Below, piece by piece: positions 1 to 12,629 of a stretch of 64,000 nucleotides of DNA. The stretch spans positions 1 through 64,000 of the forward strand of contig OENT01000176.1 in NCBI GenBank assembly GCA_900239685.1, in the 5' to 3' direction. The stretch's first letter is position 1, and every line of letters begins with the position of its first letter. Below the pieces are notes generated by a model. That model saw only the letters and a program-made list of their open reading frames with translations. It was not told the origin of the DNA and did not search any database. The position numbers and the translations under genes were made by a program. Origin of the DNA: Rotaria macrura. Lineage: Eukaryota > Rotifera > Eurotatoria > Philodinida > Philodinidae.

Positions 1-147
1 GATGTCGCTCATGGTTGGTTTCTGTCGTCTTGTTCTTTTTACAGACGGCGGTATCTGCACCCCTTCGGTCTAACGCTCCTCCTTTACCCGGACTTGCGAC
101 CGGCACAGAAGCCGCTGGATTGCGGTCTCTGTGGTGGCCGCAGCTGA
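1..147 (+). other. GC-rich open segment cut by the window edge
   Basis: This stretch is clearly more GC-rich than the rest of the window. Frame 1 is open from the first base to a TGA at 145-147, about 48 codons, and an AATAAA follows at 156-161, so it could be the 3' end of a gene or retroelement. The opposite strand also has a long open frame here, so the strand is not certain. I do not recognise the encoded peptide on either strand. The abrupt composition change is the main observation. Confidence 0.3.
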
Positions 148-161
148 TGCTTTTCAATAAA

Positions 162-3100
162 GTACCAAAACAACGAAATTTTTAGCAACGATGTGATTTA
201 TCAAAGAAGGGCTAAATCGAAATTAAAAGAATCAACGAAAATCTTTATTCAACTATTGCAAACCGGCGAAATAATTTTCTTTCTTTCGGAAAGTGTGCAT
301 CAATAAAAATTTTTACTGAAGTCAGACCAAAAAGCATTACAAACTAGAAGCAATGAAACAGAGTATTAATACAAAATAGCACATTAAATTGTGTGTGAAA
401 ATGGCGAGTTCTGCATGAATCCATCAGTATGAACGTTTGCCTGGATGACAACATGCATTCTGGGGTACAACAATGTGTCAACCGTCACATATGAATCGTT
501 GACAGACACTATTTGCTAGATGATTCTGAGTAACAGTAATAGAGGTGAGTGTAACCCGTATATGATTAGTCCTTTATATCATCAATTCCATGATGTTGAG
601 CCATAAGATCAGTAGTTAAATTTAATTATTATTATTCAATTTTTCGGTTGAGACTTGACCCATTCTCTATGCGGTCTGATTTATTTGATTTTTATCCGTC
701 ATCGGGAAGACAAAATTTACACTATGTGATTTTATTTTATTTTATTTTACTGTAACCGGTAACGTAAAGAAAGTAAATTTTACTTTGCCCTAAAGGTAAA
801 CTAACCTAGTTTCTTTTACTTTGTAAAGTACAAATAAAATACCACCTCTATTTTCATACATACAGATTGAATATTTATCCTACACACTTGAGCGACATTA
901 TTGTTTGATAGATCGGAGGTAGTCTCATATTGAAAAGCCTAACATTGCCATTGTGTCATTGAAACAGTTGATGATTTCCTTTCATGTAAATATCATCTGT
1001 GTTTTGCAAAAACTCGTCGAAATAATTCAAAATTTGTGATCTAATACATTTTTTATAATTACAGTCAATTAATATTGGATGATGTTCTTAATACTGCGAG
1101 CTCATGTACTCGACTTATAATGTAACAATCGTTTTAATAAGATTTGTACTATGGACAGGAAAGTTAGTCAGTCTACGGTTGATGATCTCGTTCATCGTAA
1201 CTGCATGCCAGGAAGAATTTGTTCGCTAAATTTCTACCAAAATATCTTTACAAATTTCGTTTTATTTTCTAACTAGATACGTTTTCCACGATAGTAATAC
1301 TATCCCAACTATTATATTCAAGAGAATATCTTACGACTTTGTTTCTCATTTCAGTGCTATTCAAAGTTAGCACTCAGTATGGAACTTCAAAATTAGACTT
1401 CAACTCTGATTGAATCAAAGTTTTAATTTATAGATCTTGTTAAAACAATTGAACAATCAAGAATATCATAATTGTCTTCTGAATCATTTTATCTGATGAT
1501 TTCAGTGGCGAGTGAAGGATTGTGATGAATTCAATGAATCTGTCAAGTAATACATTATAGTAAAATTCTTAAAAAGAAGACTATAATTATTTGCATTAGA
1601 TTAGTTAACATAAGTGACTAATGTAGAACAACAGACTAGAATCATCTTATATACATATATTTGTTCTTCTCATCTCTATTATCCTCGTTTTCATACAATT
1701 TTTCGAATCATGCGAAAGTATTGTCGTGCATATCACGTATCACTAAATTACAAGCGAACAATTTTGATAAATTTTTGCGTCCATAATGAAATAAAGTTGT
1801 ATCGACAAGTTTCTACAATCAATTAAAGTGATTATTAATCGATACTTTGATGTTTGAGTACGAACTACAATGAAATTCATCTTATTTCAATAAAAATATT
1901 CTTAAACGAAATTCGAATGAAATCAAGAAAGAGAATTTTAAGTATGATTCTTTATTTCGTATAATATCTTTTGGTTGTTAATAAATTATATAGGATGACT
2001 AATAAATAGCAATATCACAAGGAAAAACAAACGAAATCTCTACGCTGTGAATATAAAATATATTGATGTTTCTTATTGAACATGGGAGGAGTTTTCTAAC
2101 GTTTTCATTCATATGAATTTCATCAAGAAACAGTATCTGAAATTAATATTTGTCGTCATCAACATAAATATCTTATGCTGCCTAAAAAAGAATCTGACAA
2201 GAATCATATCTGCATGTTCACAGCTAATCTCCGACAATGCATCATCGGATCTAAATTAATTCATGGTGTGGAAATGTTATTTGATAATCGAAGAGGAATG
2301 AATTGGGTTTAATCATTAGAATATAAGAAATCGATGTAACTATAGCTCATTAGATTGAATTTCAAGCATATTGTTTAAAAGAGTTGTTCATACCATTGAA
2401 CAGTTGATTGATTTTGTTCTTGAAATAATAAACACCATTAACATGAATATTTCTTGATGCTATACAAATGAATGAAAAGCTTCGAACACTCGTCTATCGC
2501 TGATGAAAGAAGAAAGATCAATTTATTATTTCCTATTTACAGTGTACAGATATGTCAGTTTTTCATTGGATTGCTATCTATCAGTTACTTTCATTGAATA
2601 GATAAATTAGAAACGGGATAAATTAAAAATTTTCCGTAACAATTTCATAGATCTCCATTCGGACGCCGACGATTGTCTGCATACACAATTCATGTAATTA
2701 GTTATTGGACTACATTCACCAGTTTTAAATGCTTGACTTCTACAATGAAATCTACATCTCTCTTCATCCATTTCCATCAGTCCATTACAACCATAACCAC
2801 GAAATTCACGTATATCATCATCAATCAGAATCTTTCAATAATGATGAGAACATTCTTTTTATAATTGAATAATTTTTTTTGTATTCCTTATCGAGGATCA
2901 CCAAGGTGTCAAATATCAATGATGTTAATTTTATCAACTGAAATTTTCCGAAAAATTTGATTATGGATTTTATGAACGATTTATTTTCCTTCAACACTAT
3001 CAAATAAAATGTGCATTCATTTGATGTCAAATAGCTTTTATCTTACATACTGTTATCGAAGGGCAGTTTGAATGCTTCAATGGTCCATATTTTCATTGCA

Positions 3101-4994
3101 GAAGCAAGTAGGATAAGCAATATCACCAGACATTTGTGGTCCATTGGAACTATAGGCAAAAAAATGAAGTCTAGTTTCTTTGAGGAAACATCTCGAATCC
3201 AACTCAAAGTAATCTAATAATTTCATTTATTTAGACTCAATCAGTGGATGTATTTAAGTTGAAGATCATGCTGGGATTATCTATAACCTATGTTTTTCTT
3301 TCACGTCGGCATACGCTATATTGTAACAAGATGAACACAGTTCAAAGATATCTAAAGCGATATTGTAACTTTGTTTTTATGCTATCAAACAGTTGCACAT
3401 TCATTAGAGTAAAAACAGATTTGAGATTTTGACACAAATCAAATTCAAGTTTAACTTTTACATAATATCTTCTGATGTAGTAGGAGAAAATCGAACTACT
3501 ATTGTAAAAGTCTTCATGAGAAGACTTTAACCTATTTTGACTGTTGCTTAGGATATATTAGAGCTATAAAAATGAATATTTGATCATCATATCTAAGTAT
3601 ATGCTGATTAATAAATGCTTGTAAATTCCGATGAGTTTTTTCATGCTGCTTGTACGAATAATAAAAATCTGATATCATTGTAGAATTATTTAACTGCTCT
3701 GAATACCATTTGTATAGATCTATCTTTCATACTTCTATGAACGTTTCAGTTTTTATTTAAGAAACACGTTCGGAAAAAAACTAGACGATGAATTATAATT
3801 GTGCCAGTCAGGTTTTTTGATTGACGTTCTTTGGACGGAGTGATAAGCAATTGTTCCATTATTTTTCTAACTGTGTTAAATTACCTGAATGTAACCGTCT
3901 AAAAATCATCAAGCCACTGCGAGAAATGATCGATTCTTGTGTCAGATTGGTTCTGATTTGATTGATATAAATGCTCAAGGTTGTTTCAAAATCATTATTA
4001 GAACTAAACAATATCAGATCGAACGCAATTTTCTACAGAATAAAACCGTGAGGAACTCGTAGGGAACTTGAGAAATCGATGAATTAGACTTTAAGGCCAT
4101 CATGTATCGTCACAGCGTAGGAAACTACGGGAACATCTTGTTCTGATCCTGGACCTGTTAAAAACATTTTCCGGGTCCCATTGAGAAATTTTTTTGATTA
4201 CGGTTTCGTTCCCAATTCTTGTTCCGGTTAAAATTTTCTATAGCTTCTGATCCAGATTGTGCGAAGCATGATGTGAAAGAAGATTTGAAGTCCTTAGGGT
4301 AGATATGTCTGACAGAGTTCTGCTCCCTCACAGATCGCTACTATGCCGTGCGCCATTCCCCTTTACCACAGGCCATGACAGACGAGTTCTAGAAACATCA
4401 CAGATCCTAACAGACGTGACTTCCTCACTCAAATGGAGATTGGGAGTGATAGTATCTATATAAAATCGAAACCGGAGGTAGATGGAATATCATTATTGTA
4501 GAGTAACTTCTTCTTTAATGTAGTTCTAGAGGAGGATAAGTAAAAAGGACTTTGAGCTATTGATTCCCAAGATAAATCAAAAGAAACCACTTTTAAGTAA
4601 TTTGTAAGAGAAGTCACATTATGTTTCACATTTCAACCCAGCAGCGATCGCTCTAACAGTTTTCTTAAAGGCAAGTAAATTTTTTTTGCAAGATGAATCC
4701 TAACATTTGGGATTTTTTTCATAAAAGGAGACAAAAAGACCATTTTGCAGTTCGCTATCACTGAGTTCTTCAAGCAGTATAGACCCTATTGTTGAACTAC
4801 GTACAGATTAAAATAGTTGAACGAACGCAATATTTCATCACATCTTTTGTGAGAATACAAAAGAGATAGCTTTTCCTGTATTTTTGTACAACAAAATTTG
4901 ATTGTTGATTTGAAAAACATGCTAATCAATGATTGAGTGAGAAATCTATAAAGCTAACAAGTTTTTTTTGACAAATAAAATCATATCTTCAAAA
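162..4994. other. Gene-poor AT-rich stretch
   Basis: No ORF here has recognisable protein character; all open frames are short and of AT-rich composition. A good splice-donor-like string (GAG|GTGAGT) occurs near 543, but no coding sequence was found on either side of it. A slightly GC-richer patch lies at about 4310-4450 with no identifiable content. Confidence 0.5.
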
Positions 4995-5002
4995 AATACA
5001 GC

Positions 5003-6153
5003 CAGGGTAGCCACCTCGACCGCTTTTTACTCCCTTTTTTCTGCTTTTTCGTGCAAACCATCTTACGTGTGGAAAATCTGTACAGAATAACTGCTATTGT
5101 TGAAGCAATTCTTATTGCGAACACATGCAGTGAGTGATCACTACTTTTCTGATTTATAAAATCAATGGAAGAAGAACACTAGTAGCTTTTCTATGTAAGA
5201 AGGGATGCGTTCTAATTTACTATTCGTAAGGTAAAAGACCAATCCGCTCTCAGCTGATAGCAAACTATTTTCAACTTAATTTGGATTCTATATTCACGTA
5301 AAAGAACCTCATACCTAATAGTGGACACAATTTTTCTCTAAGTCATGGATAGTACGATTTTAATTAAAGATGGGAATGATAATAATCATGAAAATTTAAT
5401 ACCAACAACACCAGTTTTAAAATCAAATGAAAATAAAAACGTCGAAGCCGTCTCAAATGCTTGTGAAAACAAGAGAAAAAAGGACGTCATTAATTCACAG
5501 TGATTACTTGATTATCTGCTCGGATCATTTTTACGAGAGTACAGACCGGATTCAACTAAAGTTCTTTGCATTGCCTGCAATGAACATTTTTCAATCCATC
5601 ATGGTGCAAAGAATGATATTGACCGGCACATAAAGTTGAAAAGATTCATTTATAAGATAAAATCATTTAACATAAATCGACAATTGATAACTTCAACAAT
5701 GAAGCCCAATAAGGAGTGCGAAGAAGTAGCAGCTGCAGAAGGTACTTTTGTTACTTAGTGATTCTCGTAATCAAATATCAGTCGATTTAGTTGCTGCTGA
5801 GTTACAAATTCGTTGAAATTCCTCATTGTCATGTACACGGTATGCATCAATATTTGTCATCTCATAAAGATTTACTGGGAGCAATCAGTTCTAACAACAA
5901 ATATGCATTAAAAAACAGCAGGTCCAGTAAAATTTCTATTTTATTGTTGATTTTCTCTTTCGCATATTTTAAAACTTTGGTGAAATAAAACGAAATGCCA
6001 CCTATCTCGATATGCAAAAAAAAAACCTTGTATTCTCAGCAATACTAAAACTATAAAAAATACGCTTCCGCTTTTTTTCCATGTTTTCTGTTTTTCTTTC
6101 CGCTTTTCAAGTTCAGTTTTCCGCGTTTTAGACTTGATGAGGTGGCAACCCTG
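5003..6153 (+). mobile_element. Decayed hAT-type DNA transposon with 8-bp target duplication
   Basis: The ends are imperfect terminal inverted repeats: CAGGGTAGCCACCTC on the left and, read inwards from the right, CAGGGTTGCCACCTC (14 of 15 match). They are flanked by AATACAGC (4995-5002) and AATACAAC (6154-6161), a 7-of-8 direct repeat, which fits the 8-bp target duplication of the hAT superfamily. CAGGG-type termini are also usual for hAT. The interior holds a broken zinc-finger reading frame (5345-5758). At about 1.15 kb it is too short for a full hAT transposase, so it is an internally deleted or decayed copy. Confidence 0.75.
5345..5758 (+). pseudogene. Broken zinc-finger ORF of a hAT-related transposon protein
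   Basis: One reading frame runs from ATG 5345 to TAG 5758 but is interrupted by an in-frame TGA at 5501-5503 after 52 codons. Downstream of that stop the frame encodes a C2H2/BED-like finger: C75-x2-C78, then a His pair at 86-87 in a FSIHHGAKNDIDRH context ending at H95. This pattern recurs in hAT-related animal proteins with an N-terminal finger. The frame then reaches an AAEGTF motif, typical of the region just before the catalytic domain in those proteins, and stops. The hAT catalytic domain is missing. It lies inside the terminal repeats of the 5003-6153 element, so it is the remnant of that element's own protein. It is not expected to function. Confidence 0.65.
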
Positions 6154-6161
6154 AATACAAC

Positions 6162-7780
6162 ACTCAATATCTATTCTGCAAACAAAGACAAGAAATAGAA
6201 TTCGTCTAATTTACTAGATACATTAGAATTAGCGAATTAGTGCCTTTTTGTTTCCCGAACGGTGCATAATCACTCGATTTCAGAACGTGAAATCATTTTG
6301 TACGAAATCATCGTTGGAAAAAACATGCAGTTTATCATTTTTTCCTTTGATCAACTTTGAAAAGTACAACTGAAATATAAAATAGATCGAAAGACAACCT
6401 TGAGAGGAAGAGAAAGGAAAAACGTATGAATAATATACAAAAAAAGAAAGGAAAAAAGCAAATGCTTCACATGTAATCCAGAATAATCCAACCATTTCGC
6501 CCACATGTTTATATAGAAATTCGACAAAATAATCATCATGTGTACTAAGGCTTACCATTACTAAGTCATGCGAAGAGAAAAAAAGATTGAAGAAATTTCA
6601 CTTCCCCATGCCGATAGTCAATTATTCGTATGACTTCGACTATGGGTTTAATCCATGATCCAAATAAAACGATGAATGTAACGACTTTTACAGACAAAAT
6701 TGTATCGTGATATGTTTCGATAATATAAAATTATTCTCTCATGTAAAAAGTTGCTAACATAATCCCTGAATGTTTAACAAAAGGGAAACATGCCGTAGCT
6801 ATTAATGTTAAGCAAAAATATGTTTCTATTCGGTATATTATTGTGATCGTCTTTGTGCTTTCATTCTCGATTGATTATCTACAAGCGGAAAAAGGGAAGT
6901 GAGTTCATGTGTTGTGATGACATTTTACTGATGTAAAATATTTGTTCATAAGTCAAACACATCGATAACAATCTTTGATGGATTTCGGATGACATCTGAC
7001 ACTATTCATGATGCTTAAGTTGCACGTCTAAGTATTTTGAACATTCTTTTCTAATCGTACTCCATAAAACTTTGATGAAACAACATATTGATCTAGTTGC
7101 ACGTATAGGAATAAAATCATTTCGAACATAGTATATCAATCATCATTTTCACATAGATTGCTACCATTCTGAAACATTGACATTTAAAAAAAAATCTTAG
7201 TTTTCCTTTGAACGAAGCCCGCTAACAAAGACTTATGACCATATTCTGAACCCCCCCCCACCAACTTAACTCACTATTATATCTAAAGTCCAAGTGCCTA
7301 CTATTGAATACGATCAGCTTCGACTATATTAAGCCTATGCGATAGAAAGTTAACAGAGTAAATCTAATCTTGTAGAAATAGGATTACCTATAAAATTTTC
7401 AATACTTGGAAAAACTATCTCATCACTATTTCATAAGGAAATACTTAGAACATATTTACAGTAATCCTCCGAAAATAATCAACTCAAATCTGTTCGCAAG
7501 CTATAGATCTTTTTACTCGTTATTAATGTTTACATGCAAGTTTAAATGAATAAACAATTGTTTTTGTCTGATAATGTTTCGTTTATTCATATGAAAATAA
7601 CTCTAATTATAATCAAATAAAGAACAATATTTGAAAAGCAAATGGATAAATCAGATCAATAGACAAACACATGTACAAAGGCATTCGCAATAAACCGTAT
7701 TAGACTCACCGGAATCGGATAGTTTCGTTGGAATAAGGAAAATACTATGAACACTCCGAGATATATGATCGAAACTCGTT
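6162..7780. other. Gene-free stretch
   Basis: No supported gene or RNA was seen. A run of nine C at 7251-7259 stands out. Open frames on the minus strand near 6280-6558 are low-complexity Phe/Ser-rich translations and look like chance. Confidence 0.45.
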
Positions 7781-7781
7781 G

Positions 7782-7802
7782 ATATATATATATATATATA
7801 TA
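7782..7802. repeat. (TA)n microsatellite
   Basis: A run of alternating T and A of about 21 bases. Confidence 0.9.
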
Positions 7803-8787
7803 AATTGTAGATGAAATAAATATAACTCCTACGCTAAATTCAAAGCAAATCCACTTGCCCTAGATTTTATCATTCAGTCCCTCAACTCTCAGCAATCAAA
7901 TAGTTGTCTTTCTCTACGATTAGTTTATGTACTATTCATTGGCTGTCATAGATTCAAATTAGAGAAAAAAAAATACAAGCCTATTTTTGTTATCCGACAT
8001 TTAGCGATTTATTGATTGTCTGGCATGAAAACAGACTAATGAATCAATAGAAAATAGTAGATTTTAATATAAGTCACGAAGAGCAATCACTTGTTGATAC
8101 ACTTCGAATAGTGTTATTGAAATATGGTAGCATTATTTACGAATCGAGTTCAGAGGTTATCTAAAATATTTGTAATTTGATAAGAATTCATGACACTGTC
8201 TGGACTATCATGATTTGAGGGGAAAAACAACTTTCTGTAAGTCATAAGCTATTTATAAGTAAATAGTTGATCTTAAATATCGATTACACTATCAATATCA
8301 ATGCAGCAGATTTGAAATTGTTTTTGCTAATAAATACTATTGTGCACCTAGTTTTAATAAAACATACGTGCTGTCAACTATTTCAAAATAAATAAAAATG
8401 TTCCATGATCATCAGAAACGTTATATGTAATTATGAAGAAGATTTTCATTTTCATAGAAAACAACCATTTTAGTCACTAGGCAAACACAATCGAATATGA
8501 TAGAAGTACATTATAATTGGAAATTATCTGGGAAAATTCCAACAACAGAAAACAGCCCATATAACCTTTTGTCTTTGAGTGACATTATCTAGTACATGAT
8601 ACTATACTGTTGCTCTTTTTACTGTCTAATATTTATTTACAATTGATTCTCTGTTGATCAGTTTAGAACAAAAATAATAAAAAATTTGCTCCAAAAGTTT
8701 TTTATAAGTCATATAATAGAGTGCATTCGTTGTCATCTATGATGAAATAATCGTTGAATAATTCATTAGAACCAATAAGAAAATATC
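7803..8787. other. Gene-free stretch
   Basis: Nothing supportable was seen; the sequence is AT-rich with only short chance ORFs. Confidence 0.45.
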
Positions 8788-9247
8788 ACGGGGGTAACGG
8801 TGGATTTCTGATTTGTGGGTTTTCTTTGGATTTTTTGGATTTCTTTTAGATATTCGGATTTTGAAAATCCCAAGATCCACCAGCAACGTTCTCTTAAAAA
8901 TGAAGGCAATTCGAGCTGAAATTTTTATCATGTGTAGTTTTTGTCGTTCTTAGAATATTCTAAAAGTTTCAGCGTAAACAGATGTTTTCTCCTGAATATA
9001 GTGTGATCGTAAGCAATACTCATATTTCGCGGCACAGTCAGAAAATCCTTTTTTCTTGAAAGTTGATTATCTTAAGAAGGAAACATTCGTTTTCATTGAA
9101 AATTTTAGGATATTTTAAGAACCACGAGAGTTCTACATATGATACAAATTTCAACTCGAAAAATCCTTCATTTACAAGAGAACATTGCTGGTGGATTTTG
9201 GGATTTTTATCGAATTGGCAATCCTAAAAATCGGCCGTTTCACCCTT
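8788..9247. mobile_element. Foldback/MITE-like inverted repeat, ~460 bp
   Basis: The two halves are diverged inverted copies of each other. The left end GGGGTAACGGTGGAT pairs with the right end read inwards, AAGGGTGAAACGGCCGAT. The matching continues through AAATCC[C]A..ATCCACCAGCAA[C/T]GTTCTCTT and on to the CATATTTCGCGGCACAG centre at about 9025-9045. Identity is about 75-80% by eye with small gaps. No transposase is present. The structure fits a non-autonomous foldback element; superfamily unknown, with no convincing target duplication. Confidence 0.6.
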
Positions 9248-10492
9248 GGAAAATAAACATGCATAACTCATTTGGACATGGAGATTGACTCATTGTTCGT
9301 AAATGTCATTGGTGCATTTATTACCTAAAGGGTAATAAGGTTGTTAATATTGAGCAAGCAAGTAAATATTTAGCTTGCGTTGATAAATTTTTTCTTTCTT
9401 TCACCATAGTCCACCGGGTGGTTCCCCAACAAGTATATGCGTGTCACTCCAGATTAATCCAATGTTCATATAGCTGTATAGTATTTTAGTTACCAATCAA
9501 TGCAAAAAAAACTGAAACATTTTTTGCTTGTGTTATGTTCCATCCCACTTTAGTTTTGCGGAAGAACAATCAAGTCGAGCAAGTTAATAAAAGATGCCAT
9601 TAAAAATAATTTTTCTTTTACATGACCCTGATGGCATTAGTGAAAAGGAAATGTCGGTAAACATGGTCGATATTGAGAAATTTTTCCATGTTTGAAATAT
9701 TAGCTACGATAAATTTGTTTTATTTTATGTTTTGGTCGTTCGAAGTGATAATTCATTATATGTTGGATTTAATCAAATCTGAAAATCAATGTTTGCATAT
9801 AGTTCTGATAAACATCTATCAATAGTTTTATCTTGTCAGACAAGTATGCAGAATCGAGAAAACAAAACAATAGATATTCCAGATTTTTAATCATTGTGAA
9901 TGTAGTTTTTTTTTCTCAATAGATTTTATCTTGATGTTAGATGATTTAAATTATTTCGAATAGCGTTTATACATCGTTGATACTTTCCATCATAAATCAT
10001 GATTGATAAAATTTGTCTGCATACTTCATTCAAAAAGGTGAAACGTACAAATTTTGTGCTTCTTGTTTCTCGCATGAAGTAAAACAATGAAATGCAAATT
10101 GTTATTTTAGTGCAATATTTTTCGACTACTTGTATATGTTCTCAGACATCTTGATTTTTAATCGAAATGCGATCGAATATAGTTTGAAAAAAAAAGCGTC
10201 AACTGTTATCATCAACTGAGCAAGATGATTTAAACATATGTACATTTATTGTTGATCAAAACTGATTTATATAATATTAAAGAAGAACATAGATATTGAA
10301 TAAATCATCGAGAACTAATAGGAAACTATCTAATAGACTCTAACCAACAGGGGCACATCGACTCCACTAGAACAAGTCAGAAAGTTGATTTGAAAAATTG
10401 TTGGTATATTCCATTATTCATTCACATGATTCTCCTTCCGTTTTTCTCCAGTTCTTAATAAGGAAAAAAGTTTTTTTTCCCAGTCCTATGAA
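9248..10492. other. Gene-free upstream region
   Basis: No coding sequence was recognised. The last part is presumably the upstream region of the E2 gene starting at 10601. Confidence 0.4.
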
Positions 10493-10500
10493 TATAAATA
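10493..10500 (+). promoter_or_regulatory. TATA-box-like element upstream of the E2 gene
   Basis: TATAAATA lies 100 bases before the ATG at 10601, a plausible position for a core promoter with a 70-75 base 5' leader. The match is by eye only; AT-rich DNA produces such strings by chance. Confidence 0.35.
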
Positions 10501-10600
10501 GACATTTTTATGCGAGTAACGAGTCATTTATTGAGACGTGATAACGTTTACTTCAAGCATTTATATCGAACGACGAAAATTCTAATTTTCGACAAATTGC

Positions 10601-11065
10601 ATGGCTTTCGTAAGACGTCTGAATCATCATTATTGTGAAATGGAAAAAAACCCACCACCACTATGTTATGCAAAGCCTGCAGATCCGACTAATGACATGC
10701 GTCAATGGGTTGGTTGGATTGATGGACCACAAGATACTCCATATTCAGATGGTCGATTTCATTTATCAATGAAATTTCCATTAGATTATCCATTCAAGCC
10801 ACCTGAAATAAAATTTTTAACATCAATTTATCATCCAAATATTAATGAGCGAGGTCAAATTTGTCTGGATATTCTTCATTCTCAGTGGTCTCCTGTGTTA
10901 AGTGTTCGTTCTCTTCTTATATCCTTAAGTTCATTACTATCGGATCCCAATCCTGAACATGGAATAAATGAAGAAGCTCTTCAACTTTACAGAACAGATA
11001 AAGACAAATTTTATAAAACAGCAAGACAATGGACAATTAAATATGCTACTCGTGGTGACCATTAA
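10601..11065 (+). CDS. Ubiquitin-conjugating enzyme E2 (class I, UBE2D-like)
   Basis: A single-exon, 154-residue protein made up almost wholly of the UBC fold. E2 enzymes receive ubiquitin from E1 on a catalytic cysteine and pass it to substrates with an E3. Visible landmarks are the HPN motif (H78-P79-N80), the active-site Cys88 in GQICLDIL, the P-x-x-PP region (YPFKPPEIKF), and the QWSP...SLLSDPNP stretch typical of the UBE2D/effete group. The HPN-to-Cys spacing matches that group, and the length is near the usual ~147 plus a short tail. The start is chosen because the UBC helix begins within the first ten residues. It converges with the membrane protein on the opposite strand; the two stop codons lie about 195 bp apart, and AATAAA sits at 11179-11184. 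Lack of introns contrasts with the other larger genes here and could mean a retrocopy. It is divergent, so the exact E2 subtype is uncertain. Confidence 0.92.
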   Translation: MAFVRRLNHHYCEMEKNPPPLCYAKPADPTNDMRQWVGWIDGPQDTPYSDGRFHLSMKFPLDYPFKPPEIKFLTSIYHPNINERGQICLDILHSQWSPVLSVRSLLISLSSLLSDPNPEHGINEEALQLYRTDKDKFYKTARQWTIKYATRGDH

Positions 11066-11178
11066 ACAAGTCCTATGATCTTTCGACAGAGTTTTTTTTC
11101 TCTCCGATATAACTTTGCAATAGAAAAACGGCGCAAGCCTTATGGAACTAAAGATTTTGAATGAGTTTCTATTTGAAA

Positions 11179-11184
11179 AATAAA
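11179..11184 (+). promoter_or_regulatory. Polyadenylation signal of the E2 gene
   Basis: AATAAA about 115 bases after the E2 stop codon, and before the convergent neighbour's stop. Confidence 0.5.
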
Positions 11185-11260
11185 TCATCTCGCACAGCAG
11201 TAAATGTGCGTTTTAAAACGTCATTTGTCATTAAAAGGAAACAAACTTTTTCTTTTGAAT

Positions 11261-12022
11261 TTAATTTCGTCGCCTATACGGTTGCTGAACGTAGATAGAT
11301 GAATGACGATAATTTCTATTCGGTCGTTCTTCTTTTTTCTTTTCAACTGGTGTTTCCATTTGATTAGATCTTCCAGCTAAAATCGACAATAATGTTGTAA
11401 CCATAACTTCAAATGAAACTCCAACTACAAACAAAGCAAAACCGGTGCCTGTATAATTAATAACAGAACCAGCGAATATCAAACAACATACACCAACACC
11501 AGCACCGACACAAGATAGTATTGGTGCAAGAAAAAGTATATAAATATTCAAAAAATCGAACGCGCTTAGAAATGCGAATATAGCTGAAAACAATGTAAAA
11601 AGTATTGTTACTATTGAAAAAATAGCAGCATAACGTAAACGATAAAAAGCATCGATTGATATTTGATAAATTGGTGCAGCATAAGTTGAGTAGATCGATG
11701 ATTTATTTGTTGGATTTGTACAACCCGATATATTTGCTGTTACATTTAATATAGTATTCATATATGATTTCGTTGAACATGAATATGAACTAAACGATGT
11801 ACACGTCAAGTTTGTTGAAAATGTTCCATCAGTATTGTTTTGTGCAAAGCAAACAGAAAATAGATTAACTTGAGCGATAGTTTGTGTATTATTAACATCG
11901 TATCCAACGTACCATGATGGCAGACCAACATCAACACAAGTCAATATCAAACTTATTAAAGCAATTACACCTCCTGAGAGAGCTAGAGCAAAAGTTACTA
12001 GGTCGTTATTTCTAGCAATCAT
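11261..12022 (-). CDS. Four-helix membrane protein, claudin/PMP22-like topology
   Basis: A single-exon protein of 253 residues from the chosen start (MIARNNDL...). The frame is open 31 codons further upstream to a Met at 12115, but that extension has no conserved look and the first helix begins right after the internal Met, so the shorter form is preferred. Hydrophobic segments lie at about 10-30, 131-154, 160-185 and 193-216. The first outer loop (31-130) is long and Asn/Thr/Ser/Cys-rich, with several N-glycosylation sequons. It carries W37 followed by NLFSVC (53-58) and more Cys, reminiscent of the W...GLW-C-C signature of claudin/PMP22 proteins. The tail is charged (KKKEERPNR...) and cytosolic. 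A role in adhesion or the cell surface is an inference from topology only. Confidence 0.75.
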   Translation of the reverse strand: MIARNNDLVTFALALSGGVIALISLILTCVDVGLPSWYVGYDVNNTQTIAQVNLFSVCFAQNNTDGTFSTNLTCTSFSSYSCSTKSYMNTILNVTANISGCTNPTNKSSIYSTYAAPIYQISIDAFYRLRYAAIFSIVTILFTLFSAIFAFLSAFDFLNIYILFLAPILSCVGAGVGVCCLIFAGSVINYTGTGFALFVVGVSFEVMVTTLLSILAGRSNQMETPVEKKKEERPNRNYRHSSIYVQQPYRRRN

Positions 12023-12629
12023 TTCAAAGGTGTATGTCACAACTGGTAGGAATACAGTACAGTACTGCTTCTTTAAATGTAATATGTTCGAATATAAAAT
12101 AAAGAAATCAATCAATCAATAGCATACGTTTTATTATTTTTCATTCTGAAGACAACTATTTCATATAAGCAACGAAATGTTCTCAGTGTTTTTAAATGTT
12201 TTAACACTTCAACAACATGCTACTTATTTCAATTAATTTCATGAAGGAACAGGAATGTATGCGCTTCCAATAGCCACTAATTTTTTCCCCTATTTTTTTG
12301 AATGTACATCGAAATACTCAAACAATAAAAAAAATAGTTATTTCAGTAAGGCAATTATTCCTCGAAGTTTGATTGAACTGATTAAACAAAGTCATATAGT
12401 TTTGTGTGTCTGTTTTCGAATTGAATAATGCATAGTGAAGACATTCACTTAAATTTTACTGATACATGTAGTAAATGTAGCGCATTTTTTCTTGTTAGAA
12501 AGATTAATACATAGTGAATTGGCTTTATGATTGCAGTTGAAACAATTTCATTAAGAAACAATTCGATGTATTTTTAAAATGTATTATATTGCTATTGATT
12601 AGAATTTCAATGAAGAAAAATGGGTGTCA

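Noticed and set aside
8737..8931. 64-codon minus-strand ORF
   Set aside because: It lies in one arm of the 8788-9247 foldback and is not preserved in the other arm.
11997..12115. Longer N-terminus for the claudin-like protein
   Set aside because: The upstream extension adds residues before the first helix without any signal or conserved feature; the internal Met directly preceding the first helix is a better start.
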